Shown here: piece by piece, positions 8,034 to 15,754 of the stretch
Layout of the letters: the number at the start of each line of letters is the position of its first letter
How positions within the stretch are numbered: the first letter of the stretch is position 1
Assembly: GCF_014048475.1 (NCBI RefSeq)
Contig: NZ_NWUS01000001.1
Coordinates: forward strand, 372,001-436,000
Length of the DNA stretch: 64,000 bases
Direction: 5' to 3'
Source of the DNA: Bombella favorum
GTDB lineage: Bacteria > Pseudomonadota > Alphaproteobacteria > Acetobacterales > Acetobacteraceae
Notes under the pieces: model-generated
Databases searched by the model: none
What the model was told of the DNA's origin: nothing
The model's input: the letters and a program-made list of their open reading frames with translations, nothing else
Position numbers and translations under genes: made by a program

Positions 8034-8948
8034 ATGGTATTTACCTCAGCCTATGAATTGTGGCAAGCCCTTATTGTGAAAAAAATTCAAAAACATCCAT
8101 GCACTAGCACTGCACGCCCGTCTTCCGCCGTTGGAATACACCTCCCCTCATGCCGGAACCGGACACCCTTCCTCCTGTCATCGCCCCATTCAGGGCGTAA
8201 TTATCCGCAGGACTTCCTTGATATGACAGTGCTGCCTATGGCCGAGCTGGAGCGCATGGAGGATCGTTTTACCGATCAGCTTCTGCAACACGCCCCCGAA
8301 AATGGCTGGAGCCTCGTACAGGCACTTTTTCCCCGCAGCTTCTGTGATGTGAACCGAGACTGGAGAGAGCTGGACGCCACCATGTTTTCTCCTCCCCTGC
8401 TCGAAAAAGACCTCATCCTCAGTACAAAGGTCAGTGCGGGATATGGTGTCATTCCTCGCTGCACATCACCCGGGAAGAGCATTTACCGCTATTGTCTGCC
8501 TTTGGAAGAAGCCGGGCGCCGTCTTTCACAATATTGGGAACCGTATCACGCAGCACTCGAGCAGACGCAAAAAACACTGCACGAACAATTTGGGGCTTCC
8601 ATTCTACTGGATATTCATTCCATGCCACCACTGGCACAGTCACGCCCTTGCGATATCGTTCTAGGGAACAGGCATGGAAAGACCTGCTCCAGTGAACTGA
8701 TCAACACAGTCGAACAACTGTTTACTGAAAGGGGATACCACGTTCAACGCAACACACCTTATTCAGGTGGCTACATAACGGGCAGATATGGACGCATGGA
8801 TCAGAATCAACAGAGTCTACAGGTGGAGATCAACCGTGCCTGCTATCTAAATATGCAAACACTGCAACCCAATCGTCATTTCCCAAAATTACAACAAGAC
8901 ATCACGGACATTTTGTCCAAAATGACACGCTCCCACCCTGCCCTATAA
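8034..8948 (+). CDS. N-formylglutamate amidohydrolase family protein
   Basis: A 304-aa zinc amidohydrolase-like protein. Family blocks: LLSSPHSGRNYP near residue 48, ERMEDRFTDQLL, FPRSFCDVNRDWRELD, LLDIHSMPP with metal-ligand style His, CDIVLGNRHGKTCS, NTPYSGGYITGRYG, and SLQVEINRACYLN. This family includes HutG of histidine breakdown and homologues of unknown substrate. No other hut gene is nearby, so I give no gene symbol. The first ATG lies 14 bp from the divergent tRNA, and the first 40 residues are not conserved-looking, so a later start is possible. Confidence 0.82.
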   Translation: MVFTSAYELWQALIVKKIQKHPCTSTARPSSAVGIHLPSCRNRTPFLLSSPHSGRNYPQDFLDMTVLPMAELERMEDRFTDQLLQHAPENGWSLVQALFPRSFCDVNRDWRELDATMFSPPLLEKDLILSTKVSAGYGVIPRCTSPGKSIYRYCLPLEEAGRRLSQYWEPYHAALEQTQKTLHEQFGASILLDIHSMPPLAQSRPCDIVLGNRHGKTCSSELINTVEQLFTERGYHVQRNTPYSGGYITGRYGRMDQNQQSLQVEINRACYLNMQTLQPNRHFPKLQQDITDILSKMTRSHPAL

Positions 8949-8977
8949 TGGGCAGAGCGGAAGCAGCGCATAGACCC

Positions 8978-9334
8978 TTATTCCCCTAGCAGGAAGGCCA
9001 CTCCAGCAAGGCGGTTACTCTGTGCAACCTGCGCCACAGCCACACCCTTCGCATTGTGGACCACGCCTTTCGCATCAATCGACCCTACGATAGTCCCCGT
9101 ATTGTCATACACAACGCCAGCACGGTCGATTTCCCCGATGATTTTCCCCGTCTTGTTATTCTCTACAGCCCCTGCCGGGCTCACAGAGCCGGAAAACGGC
9201 GTCGTAAGCTGCTTCAGCTCCCCTTTGGAAGCCGCGGCACCATGCGCAGCAGCAAACCCTATAGAAGAACTACAAATCCCAAGGACCACGCCGCTCAGCA
9301 ATAACGCACGTGCCATTGTCGATGTTAAAGACAT
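8978..9334 (-). CDS. Small secreted protein with imperfect repeats
   Basis: A 118-residue exported protein. Signal peptide: MSLTSTMARALLLSGVVLGI with cleavage near GFAAAHG. The mature part is built of short related units: KTGKIIGEIDRAGVVYDNTG, then TIVGSIDAKGVVHNAKGVAV. Each has the pattern G-x-I-x-G-x-I-D-x-x-G-V-V. The ATG at 9334 is preceded by GGGAGG, so I prefer it to the GTG two codons earlier. It is tail to tail with the amidohydrolase gene. Function unknown. Confidence 0.65.
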   Translation of the reverse strand: MSLTSTMARALLLSGVVLGICSSSIGFAAAHGAAASKGELKQLTTPFSGSVSPAGAVENNKTGKIIGEIDRAGVVYDNTGTIVGSIDAKGVVHNAKGVAVAQVAQSNRLAGVAFLLGE

Positions 9335-9476
9335 AACCACCTCCCTCTCCCGGCCACAATCAGAACAAACTGAAAAACCAGAAAAGTACTTTTACACAAA
9401 CAAGACGTAGGGGCACGCAAGCACCTACCTACGAAACAGAGCGAATAGCTCTACCAATCCCGCAATTACCTTACTC

Positions 9477-9854
9477 TCACATATCATACCGAGCACAGAG
9501 TTTATTACCATCTGGATCCCGCAGATAAGCCAAGAAATACTTACTGCCTCCAACGGTCCGCACACCAGGAGCGTCCTCTATGGCTTGCCCGCCATGTTCA
9601 ATCCCAACTTTATGCCACGCCTCCACAGCCTCAGAACTCGGCAACGAAAAGCCCAGAGTAAAACCATTGGCAACGGTGGCAGGATGGCCATCAATAGGGT
9701 GACCGATCATAAACATCTGGCCATCCTTCTCGTAAAGAAGCTTACCCTTTAGCTCACCGAGGGCTTTCCCTCCGATAACCTCAAAAAGGGCATCATAAAA
9801 CGCCTTGGCCCGGGCCAAATCGTTCGTTCCGAGAACAACATGCGTATACAGCAT
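9477..9854 (-). CDS. VOC (glyoxalase/bleomycin-resistance fold) family protein
   Basis: A 125-residue single VOC domain: MLYTHVVLGTNDLARAKAFYDALF at the start, GFTLGFSLPSSEAVEAWHKVGIEHGG in the middle, and YFLAYLRDPDGNKLCA at the end. This is the usual pattern of small dioxygenase/lyase-like metalloproteins. The ATG at 9854 is preceded by GGAG and matches the conserved start; the longer reading from 9887 adds residues foreign to the family. Substrate cannot be inferred. Confidence 0.85.
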   Translation of the reverse strand: MLYTHVVLGTNDLARAKAFYDALFEVIGGKALGELKGKLLYEKDGQMFMIGHPIDGHPATVANGFTLGFSLPSSEAVEAWHKVGIEHGGQAIEDAPGVRTVGGSKYFLAYLRDPDGNKLCARYDM

Positions 9855-10210
9855 ACACACTCTCCGTCCACCTAATAGACACCTCAAGCAGATCTAAACA
9901 TGGGGGGGATGGAAGAAGAGTTCAATGTTCGACGGAAAACTTAAAATTACGTTCCGGCCTCACAATATAAGCCAACCCTCTGTAACAGGACAAAACTAAC
10001 GATATTTTCAGATATAATGCCTGACACAAAAAGCTATTTTCTAGCTTGAAACGCCTTTCTCTATGCGCCATCGTATCTCGATTTTCTGCCCCCATGACAG
10101 AGATCAGCCCCATACCCCGAAACCGGGATTTGAGCAGCATTTAAAGGCCGTTGCCGTGTTCCAATTTTCAAAACTTCTTTCGTAATGGAGCTCCGCATCA
10201 AATCACACGC
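9855..10210. other. Stretch without a supported gene
   Basis: A 72-codon minus-strand frame exists at 9922-10140, but it has biased composition, no good ribosome binding site and no recognisable family. I see no RNA gene or repeat here. It separates the host genes from the remnant-rich accessory region. Confidence 0.4.
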
Positions 10211-10384
10211 TATGCTCATCAAACAGATGGCTCAACGCTTCACGGAATCCGAGGATAGGAACACGGTTTACATCTTCCCCGTTGGGCAACTGCCAAAAAG
10301 TACATGCAGTCATCATCTTTAACGGCTAGGTCCGGCAGGACGTTTTAATAGAAATGGATAAAGTCTTTAATCCGTCACGGACAT
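10211..10384 (-). pseudogene. Internally deleted copy of the immunity-like gene at 6699-7229
   Basis: By eye, 10211-10250 matches 6846-6885 (CTCATCAAA...ATGGCTCAA...CACGGAA), and 10285-10384 matches 7131-7229 (TACATGCAGTCATCATCTT through CCGTCACGGACAT). About 200 bp between them are missing. The join lies at CCAAAAAG, while the intact gene has CCAGAAAG at both edges of the lost segment (near 6924 and 7139), so deletion by short-repeat recombination is likely. The start now reads MSVTD then a stop. It is a dead copy. Confidence 0.8.
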
Positions 10385-10515
10385 GCTGCCCTGTAAAGCA
10401 CAGTTAACGGTCCACACCGCTCACAGCTCTACTATGGGACAGCCCGTAGAAAGAATACATCATGATTGATCAGTGTCCAATTATCCAAATAAATATATAA
10501 GAGAAAAATAAATAA
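10385..10515. other. Short AT-rich spacer
   Basis: Between the dead immunity copy and the bacteriocin locus. Nothing recognisable apart from rising AT content. Confidence 0.4.
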
Positions 10516-10716
10516 TTATTTTTTATTAAAAAAATCAAAATACCTATCAAGAAAATTGATCAAAAATAGAGAAACAACCATTGCGCATGCTTCATTTATT
10601 ATATTTGAATGAGGGAAATTAAAATACCTAACAAGATGCTCTATTAAAAATCCCAACAACAACAATAGCGCGAAAAATATTATTAAACCCATCGACTTTC
10701 TTACCAATCGAGACAT
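10516..10716 (-). CDS. Small two-helix membrane protein, candidate second bacteriocin immunity protein
   Basis: A 66-aa protein: MSRLVRKSMG then a hydrophobic helix (LIIFFALLLLLGFLIEHLV), a short loop, and a second helix (ACAMVVSLFLINFLDRYF). Size, two membrane segments and charged ends are typical of immunity proteins for small bacteriocins. The ATG at 10716 sits in TAATG with a stop of another frame, suggesting coupling to an upstream coding frame. It is downstream of the bacteriocin-like frame at 10628-10936. No named family. Confidence 0.5.
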   Translation of the reverse strand: MSRLVRKSMGLIIFFALLLLLGFLIEHLVRYFNFPHSNIINEACAMVVSLFLINFLDRYFDFFNKK

Positions 10717-10936
10717 TAGAGACCCCCTTGCACAGGAAATGCGGCCCACCAAGGAGCCGCACATAATAGAACACAATGAAAACAACGATGGTGGTGATGA
10801 TGCTAATTATGATAGCTACTCCACCGATAAGTGCACCCACCTTTCCCCCTTCAGGGAAGGCTGCCTCACCGGCCAATTGGCCCATACCAGTAATTACAAA
10901 TTTACATGCTTCTACGGTATTATTGTAATTGACCAC
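10628..10936 (-). CDS. Bacteriocin-like small protein, probably frameshifted
   Basis: A GTG-started frame: VVNYNNTVEACKFVITG, MGQLAGEAAFPEGGKVGALI, then a hydrophobic helix. The Gly/Ala-rich stretch before a membrane helix resembles class II bacteriocins. The frame opens directly after a stop with GGSNVV just before the GTG. One base out of frame immediately upstream is LPDRENNVAAG, which looks like the end of a double-glycine leader: one extra G would join it to GGSNVVNYNN. So this may be a bacteriocin gene broken by a single-base deletion. Its 3' third overlaps the membrane-protein gene by 89 bp. Confidence 0.4.
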   Translation of the reverse strand: MVNYNNTVEACKFVITGMGQLAGEAAFPEGGKVGALIGGVAIIISIITTIVVFIVFYYVRLLGGPHFLCKGVSNVSIGKKVDGFNNIFRAIVVVGIFNRASC

Positions 10937-11226
10937 ATTAGAACCACCCCAGCGGCCACGTTATTTTCGCGATCAGGCAGTAAAAACTGCCACAAAAATC
11001 AGAAAATAAGAAATTATCATGTATAAATCAAAAGAATTTCCCTTGCTTCCAGAGTAATTTATTTACTAAAATTTTAATTAGCGGATGTATATTTAAAAAA
11101 ACATTGAAATTTATCCTGACGACAGGATATAATCGTGTCTCATGCATTCCTAGCGACATGAGCGCACCAGCCTATCGTAATGACCTACGTAACATTGGCA
11201 TCATGTCTCAAAAAAATATAATACAA
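10937..11226. other. AT-rich stretch upstream of the second bacteriocin-like frame
   Basis: About 290 bp. It contains the out-of-frame leader-like codons described for the 10628-10936 entry (10950-10995). Bases 11040-11110 are AT-rich and could hold a promoter. No Fur-box-like sequence comparable to 11997-12015 is seen here. Confidence 0.4.
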
Positions 11227-11460
11227 TTACATTTTCTTACTTTTCTTATTTTTTCTTGCTTTTTCATAAATAAAAGGAACAATTACACTTGGTATTATGA
11301 CAATCGATAATGTAAAAAATATATTTTTATGCTTAATTCCAAAAACATAAAATATTGATAGCGTGAAAACTGCAACAATAATGGTTATTAAAAATGTTAT
11401 GAAGAAATCAATAAAAAGTCCCTTCAGAAAAACACTCGTATATTTAATTATTTTTTTCAT
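11227..11460 (-). CDS. Small membrane protein, probable microcin immunity protein
   Basis: A 77-aa protein starting MKKIIKYTSVFLKGLFIDFF, with two or three hydrophobic segments (ITFLITIIVAVFTLSIFYVF and IFFTLSIVIIPSVIVPFIY) and a very basic C-terminus (KARKNKKSKK). It lies 64 bp downstream of the double-glycine microcin gene on the same strand, the usual place for the immunity gene. I prefer the internal ATG at 11460 over 11481 because it starts the natural MKK membrane-protein N-terminus. Assignment is by size, topology and position. Confidence 0.6.
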   Translation of the reverse strand: MKKIIKYTSVFLKGLFIDFFITFLITIIVAVFTLSIFYVFGIKHKNIFFTLSIVIIPSVIVPFIYEKARKNKKSKKM

Positions 11461-11524
11461 TTTTAATACCCTATTCAACAAAAGTGCGATCCTAAGACAC
11501 TAGGACCGCACCCTGAGAAGACTA

Positions 11525-11896
11525 TCAATGATGGTGATGTTGATGCTGCTGGTGGTGGTGATGATAATAATTTATCACGCCATTGATTGCAGGGGCACAA
11601 TACTTTTTACCCAAATTCCCCCCCATAAAATTACCAGCCATTCGACCAATATTGCCTAAGACAGGCTGTCCAAACGGTATCAGACCGACAATTCTACCTC
11701 CCAAAGCAGCTCCAGCCGAGCTAGCCGCTATTTGGCATAGGGACGTTGCATTCTTTTGACTGAAAATATTACCGTCTTCGTCTTCGAGCAGCGACGCACC
11801 AGGGAAATCATCGCCCCATCCCCCAGCAATAACGGAGATCTCATAGGCATTAAGCTGCCTGATACTATCTTTTCTATTGGACGCAATAGCAGTCAT
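11525..11896 (-). CDS. Class II-type microcin precursor with double-glycine leader and poly-His tail
   Basis: A 123-aa precursor. Residues 1-26 form a leader ending LNAYEISVIAGG, the double-glycine type cleaved by peptidase-containing ABC exporters. The mature peptide (97 aa) begins WGDDFPGASL. It has two cysteines (SLCQIA, KKYCAPA), a Gly/Ala-rich amphipathic core with GxxxG-like spacing (AGAALGGRIVG, MAGNFMGGNLG), and ends in a tail with nine His in the last twelve residues. GGAG lies about ten bases before the ATG. A Fur-box-like site is about 100 bp upstream, as in known iron-regulated microcins. No exporter is encoded here, so secretion would need one elsewhere. The His tail is unusual and could bind metal (inference). 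Confidence 0.75.
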   Translation of the reverse strand: MTAIASNRKDSIRQLNAYEISVIAGGWGDDFPGASLLEDEDGNIFSQKNATSLCQIAASSAGAALGGRIVGLIPFGQPVLGNIGRMAGNFMGGNLGKKYCAPAINGVINYYHHHHQQHQHHHH

Positions 11897-11966
11897 AATC
11901 TCTGACTCCGAAGTTATTTGCCCTCACTTCCAAAGTAATGGAGCGGACAACATTTTTATTACCTCC

Positions 11967-11995
11967 ATTATATTTAAAAAATTATGAAAAATAAT
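11967..11995 (-). promoter_or_regulatory. Putative microcin promoter
   Basis: On the minus strand a perfect TATAAT (-10) at 11972-11967 lies 17 bases from a weak -35-like ATTATT at 11995-11990. The Fur box starts one base further upstream, so repressor binding would cover the -35 region. The start codon is about 70 bp downstream of the -10. Confidence 0.5.
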
Positions 11996-11996
11996 C

Positions 11997-12015
11997 GATA
12001 ATGATAATTATTATT
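11997..12015. promoter_or_regulatory. Fur box upstream of the microcin gene
   Basis: The 19-mer GATAATGATAATTATTATT matches the classical Fur consensus GATAATGATAATCATTATC at 17 of 19 positions. It sits directly upstream of the putative -35 of the microcin promoter. Iron-replete Fur would be expected to repress. AT-rich surroundings raise the chance of a fortuitous match, but the repeated GATAAT units argue against that. Confidence 0.7.
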
Positions 12016-12209
12016 AATAAAAAATAATTTAATATTATCTCACTGAAATTAAATGTTTTTCTTCTCACCGTGCCGTACCAAAGTTAGCCACACGAACATA
12101 TACATAGAATATTCCTATAATTTGGGTGCACAGAAATTACACCCCCGCAAAATGATCATCTTCCTCACCTTTCACTCCAAGGGACACACCTCTAGGGCAG
12201 GCGCTTCAA
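12016..12209. other. Junction between the bacteriocin locus and the truncated prophage
   Basis: Very AT-rich to about 12060, then composition rises toward the phage gene. The prophage reading frame appears to begin abruptly near 12190-12210, consistent with a deletion endpoint that removed the left part of the phage genome. No attachment repeat is recognisable. Confidence 0.45.
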
Positions 12210-13610
12210 TTGCCGCTCAAGGTCAGGCTGTTTCCAACGGGACGCAAGAAAAACCTATATGACTCTCAGACACGGGATGCGAGGGCGTCCCTGCATGGTC
12301 AGATCAATGACCTGTCCTCTGCCTATATGAATGGCAACACGCAAAATCAGGTGCCTGAACAACAGATCAGGTCACTCTACCAGCCGGATGAAGCTGACCG
12401 CATCGTCTCTGGCCTGAATGAGAGGCGGCAGGCTGGCCTTGCCCTCAACGCTCTGAAATGGGCCTCTCCTGCACAGGTCGGGGCCTACATGCAGGCGTCT
12501 CAAGCCGCTCTTGGTGATGCGAATGTGGACGACTACGCCACCCGTGCCCAGATACAGTCCCATCTACAGCTTGCTATGACCAAACGGGCACAAGCTCTTA
12601 GGGATGACCCGGCAGGATATGCCGCCGGGCACCCCACCGTGCAACAGGCATGGCAAGACTACCAACAGAACCAGACACCGGAAGCCTTCAATGCCTATGC
12701 TGGTAAGCTGCGGGCCGTACAGCAGATGATGGGCGTGGCTAACCCCCGCTATCTAACGGACGATCAGGCGCATAACATTATTAGCGGGCTTTCGGGCATC
12801 GACCCGACAAAACAGGCAATCTCCCCCATCATGGACGGCATGAAGCAGCATTACGGCAAGGCATGGAATGGCATTCTGGACGAGCTGGTGCAGAAGGGCC
12901 TGCCAGCCCCCTATGCGGTCATCGCCGACATGGACACGCCCCAGCAGGGAGCCGCACGGGCCGTTCTCCAGCGCAATATCCAGACCGGGACGGATGACCT
13001 CAAGCGTCTGGCGGGGCCTGATGCAGCCCAACTCAATGCCACGGCCAGCAACAACCCTGTGGGCAACAGTCTGGCCGACCTGCGCCAGACCATGCTCCTC
13101 CAGCAGGGCGGACCAGCCAGCTACAGGAACTTCTACGACACGGTGAAGATGCAGGCTCTGGGCTATATGGGCAAAGGCATGAACGTGAATGACGCCCTGG
13201 CTCAGGCCCGCAAGGACATGGTGGACCTGAAGTATGACACGTCCGGCTACCTGCGGACCCCGAAGGGCGAGATGGACACGACGCAGGACGCCCTCGCCAC
13301 CTTCATGTCCCGGCTGACGCCTGATGATGTCTCGGTCAGGCCACTGCCCGGTGTCAGTGAAAAGCTCTCCAACGAGCAGGTGCTGGCCAATGCCAGAGCA
13401 TCCGGCAAGTGGGTCTCAGTTTCGGACAACAGCGGCTACAGCCTGGCCATTCCCAGCAAGACGGTGCCGGGAGAATGGCAGTACCTGCAGGGGAAGGACG
13501 GTAACCAGATTGTTGTCCAGCGTAGCGATATCATGGCTGGACGGTATACCCCCAATCGCCTGACAGATATCAGAATCAAAAATTGGCTACGACCTAAAGG
13601 GGCTCTATAG
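12210..13610 (+). CDS. Phage internal virion protein, probably 5'-truncated
   Basis: A 466-aa polar, helix-rich protein (SQTRDARASLHGQINDLSSA onward) with no catalytic motif that I can see. It ends with a small domain (KWVSVSDNSGYSLAIPSKTV...GEWQYLQGKDGNQIVVQRSD) like the C-terminal end of large podoviral internal virion or transglycosylase-type proteins. The first dozen residues (MPLKVRLFPTGRKK) look unlike the rest, and there is no good ribosome binding site. I take it to be the surviving C-terminal half of a longer gene. Confidence 0.6.
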   Translation: MPLKVRLFPTGRKKNLYDSQTRDARASLHGQINDLSSAYMNGNTQNQVPEQQIRSLYQPDEADRIVSGLNERRQAGLALNALKWASPAQVGAYMQASQAALGDANVDDYATRAQIQSHLQLAMTKRAQALRDDPAGYAAGHPTVQQAWQDYQQNQTPEAFNAYAGKLRAVQQMMGVANPRYLTDDQAHNIISGLSGIDPTKQAISPIMDGMKQHYGKAWNGILDELVQKGLPAPYAVIADMDTPQQGAARAVLQRNIQTGTDDLKRLAGPDAAQLNATASNNPVGNSLADLRQTMLLQQGGPASYRNFYDTVKMQALGYMGKGMNVNDALAQARKDMVDLKYDTSGYLRTPKGEMDTTQDALATFMSRLTPDDVSVRPLPGVSEKLSNEQVLANARASGKWVSVSDNSGYSLAIPSKTVPGEWQYLQGKDGNQIVVQRSDIMAGRYTPNRLTDIRIKNWLRPKGAL

Positions 13611-13681
13611 AGCAGCAACGAAGGAAGACAGCCTTAATTTACTTGTCTACAAACAATAGGATATGAGATGGAAATTTTTAT

Positions 13682-15754
13682 TTACTCTAAATAACTATCT
13701 TGAATAACCTTGAAGGCACCATCAATATCATCACAGTCAATTACATATAATTTTATACCCAAGTCAGAAGAAATTTTTTCAGCTTGGGCACGAGATATAT
13801 CCTGATGCTCCTTTAATATATCAACTGAAAAAATTGGACGATTTCTAGATTCATCTTTCAATCTATTATTAAAAATACGATTTGGGTCAGCTTCTAGATG
13901 GATCATAATATTGACATCAATCTCTTTAAAAACTTCGCTATTTATTTTAGATAAACCATTTCCGTTGTCAATAATTACATGCCCATCCACAATAATTAAC
14001 CTACTATCTTGATCGCGCAAAGCATGAAAACCTTCAATCAAAAAACGTTGATTTTCGTCGATATCCATGTACCTCATTTGATCACGACTATCCGGCGATG
14101 TTTTGCGAGCAGTGGCGATAAGATTACCACCTGTAAGATGTTGAAATATGATCCTTTCGGAAAGTTTTTCTAAAAAAGTTGTTTTACCAACACCCGAAAT
14201 ACCAGTAACGGCAATTATATTTTGGGTCATTGGATCAAAATCCAGCTTGGCTCGCTTAATAAGTTTTTTAACCTTTTCGTGGGGAATTTCATATATCGAC
14301 TGCTGAGGATGCTTCTTGATGATACCAAAAGACACTAGTTCATGTATTGAAATCTCTGGTTCTATATAAGAGACAAGGAGGTAATTAATAACTTTCATAG
14401 GTCTTGTAGGTGACTCATTCCATTTTTTTCGCAACTCATCCTCACTATAAACAGACCTACCTCCCGTAAACCTCATGAGGTCCGCTATAGATTTTGCTGT
14501 TTTGACACTATCCAATACACCTAATACAGTAATACACTGAGAAGGCTCGTTTTTTGATTTCCCTTTATAAAAAAATAATAATGATCCAGGAGGTCCTAGC
14601 TTAGATTGAGCACGACAAAGATAAACTTTTCTGATAGTATTCCCCGGTTTTTTAGATTTACTATCAAACATACTCTTCTGCCTAGGGTCATACAGATCAG
14701 GATAAAGTATATCATGGTAATCTTCTTTAATTGGTATACCAAAACTACGTGTCTCGTCATCAAATAAGAACCTAGGATAACTTTGACACGCCTGATCAAA
14801 TGAATTAGTATCTTTTAATCTACATAATGGTTTGGAGGAGAACTTCCTTTCAAAAATACACTCTTTACCTTTATTTCCAAGATGAACAAACCCATAATAC
14901 TCCAACAATGAAATCAATGAAGTTTGATCTTCATATGTTGTAAGATAGACAAGGTTATATCTGTTACGCTGTGCATACCAAAACACCTGCTTCAATAAAA
15001 GCTCACCCAGCTTTATGCCACGACTTTTTGAGGAAACCTTAAATGTACATATTTTTAATATTTTCTCTAACTTAGTTACAGCATCTGTATTGCTCTTATT
15101 TTCATCTTTCCACACAATTAAACCAGCCAACCCATCATAATCATCATATACCACCCAACAAGAACGATGCTCCCTAATACATTTCTCCTTCCACCACGTA
15201 TTGAACTTAGGATATCCCTCTCGAAGGCTATCGAAAAAAGTATTACTAATATCTATCTCTTGAGCTTCTACTTTCTCAACATGACAAAATCTTACATGCC
15301 TTGGCTCATAAGTTTGAATGAGCAAATCTTTAGCATCATTTATAAAAAGAACACGCCGAGCTAAATCTGAAGAAAATCTCTGAGCACGTTGATGTATCCC
15401 TTTATCTTGGGTAACTAAAAAATCTACTGACCCCTGATCGAGAGAGTGTAAAATCTTCATATCCACGACATCGTTACGTTTCTTCATAGAACCAAAAAGA
15501 TTCTTTAACTTCTCTATATCTACCCCACGCTGCCCCTTAAGAATATTATATTTCCCAATCTTACTCAGTGAAACATCACGGCGTTTTTCATCCCTATCTT
15601 GTAAAAGATCATCTCTGGCTGTTTCATGCACATAAATATTAACCTTATATTTATTTGCTAAAGCCAGAAATGCCAAATAAACCTCTTCAACCGTATGGTC
15701 ATCTTCAAGCTCAATTAAAATATTTGTGTCAATAAGATACGATTGCTGGCTCAT
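13682..15754 (-). CDS. PIN - GNAT - PUA/ASCH-like - P-loop NTPase multidomain protein
   Basis: A 690-aa protein with four regions. Residues 4-150 form a PIN nuclease domain: YLIDTNILIELED with Asp9, VVDMKIL with Asp98, TQDKGI with Asp117. Residues 170-305 look like a GNAT acetyltransferase: CWVVYDDYDGLAGLIVWKDE, then KSRGIKLGELLLKQV as the acetyl-CoA loop, then LEYYGFVHLG. Residues about 340-500 resemble a PUA-like EVE/ASCH fold (IPIKEDYHDILYPDL, then GSLLFFYKGKS). Residues 512-690 are a P-loop NTPase or small-molecule-kinase-like domain with Walker A GISGVGKT (518-525) and VDGHVIID. Its start overlaps the 3' end of the upstream HTH-ASCH gene by 26 bp. The pair is far richer in A+T than the phage genes around it. 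A defence, toxin or RNA-modification role is inference. Confidence 0.7.
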   Translation of the reverse strand: MSQQSYLIDTNILIELEDDHTVEEVYLAFLALANKYKVNIYVHETARDDLLQDRDEKRRDVSLSKIGKYNILKGQRGVDIEKLKNLFGSMKKRNDVVDMKILHSLDQGSVDFLVTQDKGIHQRAQRFSSDLARRVLFINDAKDLLIQTYEPRHVRFCHVEKVEAQEIDISNTFFDSLREGYPKFNTWWKEKCIREHRSCWVVYDDYDGLAGLIVWKDENKSNTDAVTKLEKILKICTFKVSSKSRGIKLGELLLKQVFWYAQRNRYNLVYLTTYEDQTSLISLLEYYGFVHLGNKGKECIFERKFSSKPLCRLKDTNSFDQACQSYPRFLFDDETRSFGIPIKEDYHDILYPDLYDPRQKSMFDSKSKKPGNTIRKVYLCRAQSKLGPPGSLLFFYKGKSKNEPSQCITVLGVLDSVKTAKSIADLMRFTGGRSVYSEDELRKKWNESPTRPMKVINYLLVSYIEPEISIHELVSFGIIKKHPQQSIYEIPHEKVKKLIKRAKLDFDPMTQNIIAVTGISGVGKTTFLEKLSERIIFQHLTGGNLIATARKTSPDSRDQMRYMDIDENQRFLIEGFHALRDQDSRLIIVDGHVIIDNGNGLSKINSEVFKEIDVNIMIHLEADPNRIFNNRLKDESRNRPIFSVDILKEHQDISRAQAEKISSDLGIKLYVIDCDDIDGAFKVIQDSYLE

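Noticed and set aside
8978-9410. Plus-strand frames opposite the small secreted protein gene
   Set aside because: Antisense shadows of a gene with a good signal peptide, Shine-Dalgarno and internal repeats.
9922-10140. 72-codon minus-strand frame
   Set aside because: No ribosome binding site, no recognisable family, and composition like random coding in an intergenic stretch.
11924-11953. Nine-codon leader ORF (MLSAPLLWK) with a perfect GGAGG upstream of the microcin gene
   Set aside because: The GGAGG overlaps the region between the putative -10 and the transcription start, so it would not be in the mRNA from that promoter. No conserved role visible.
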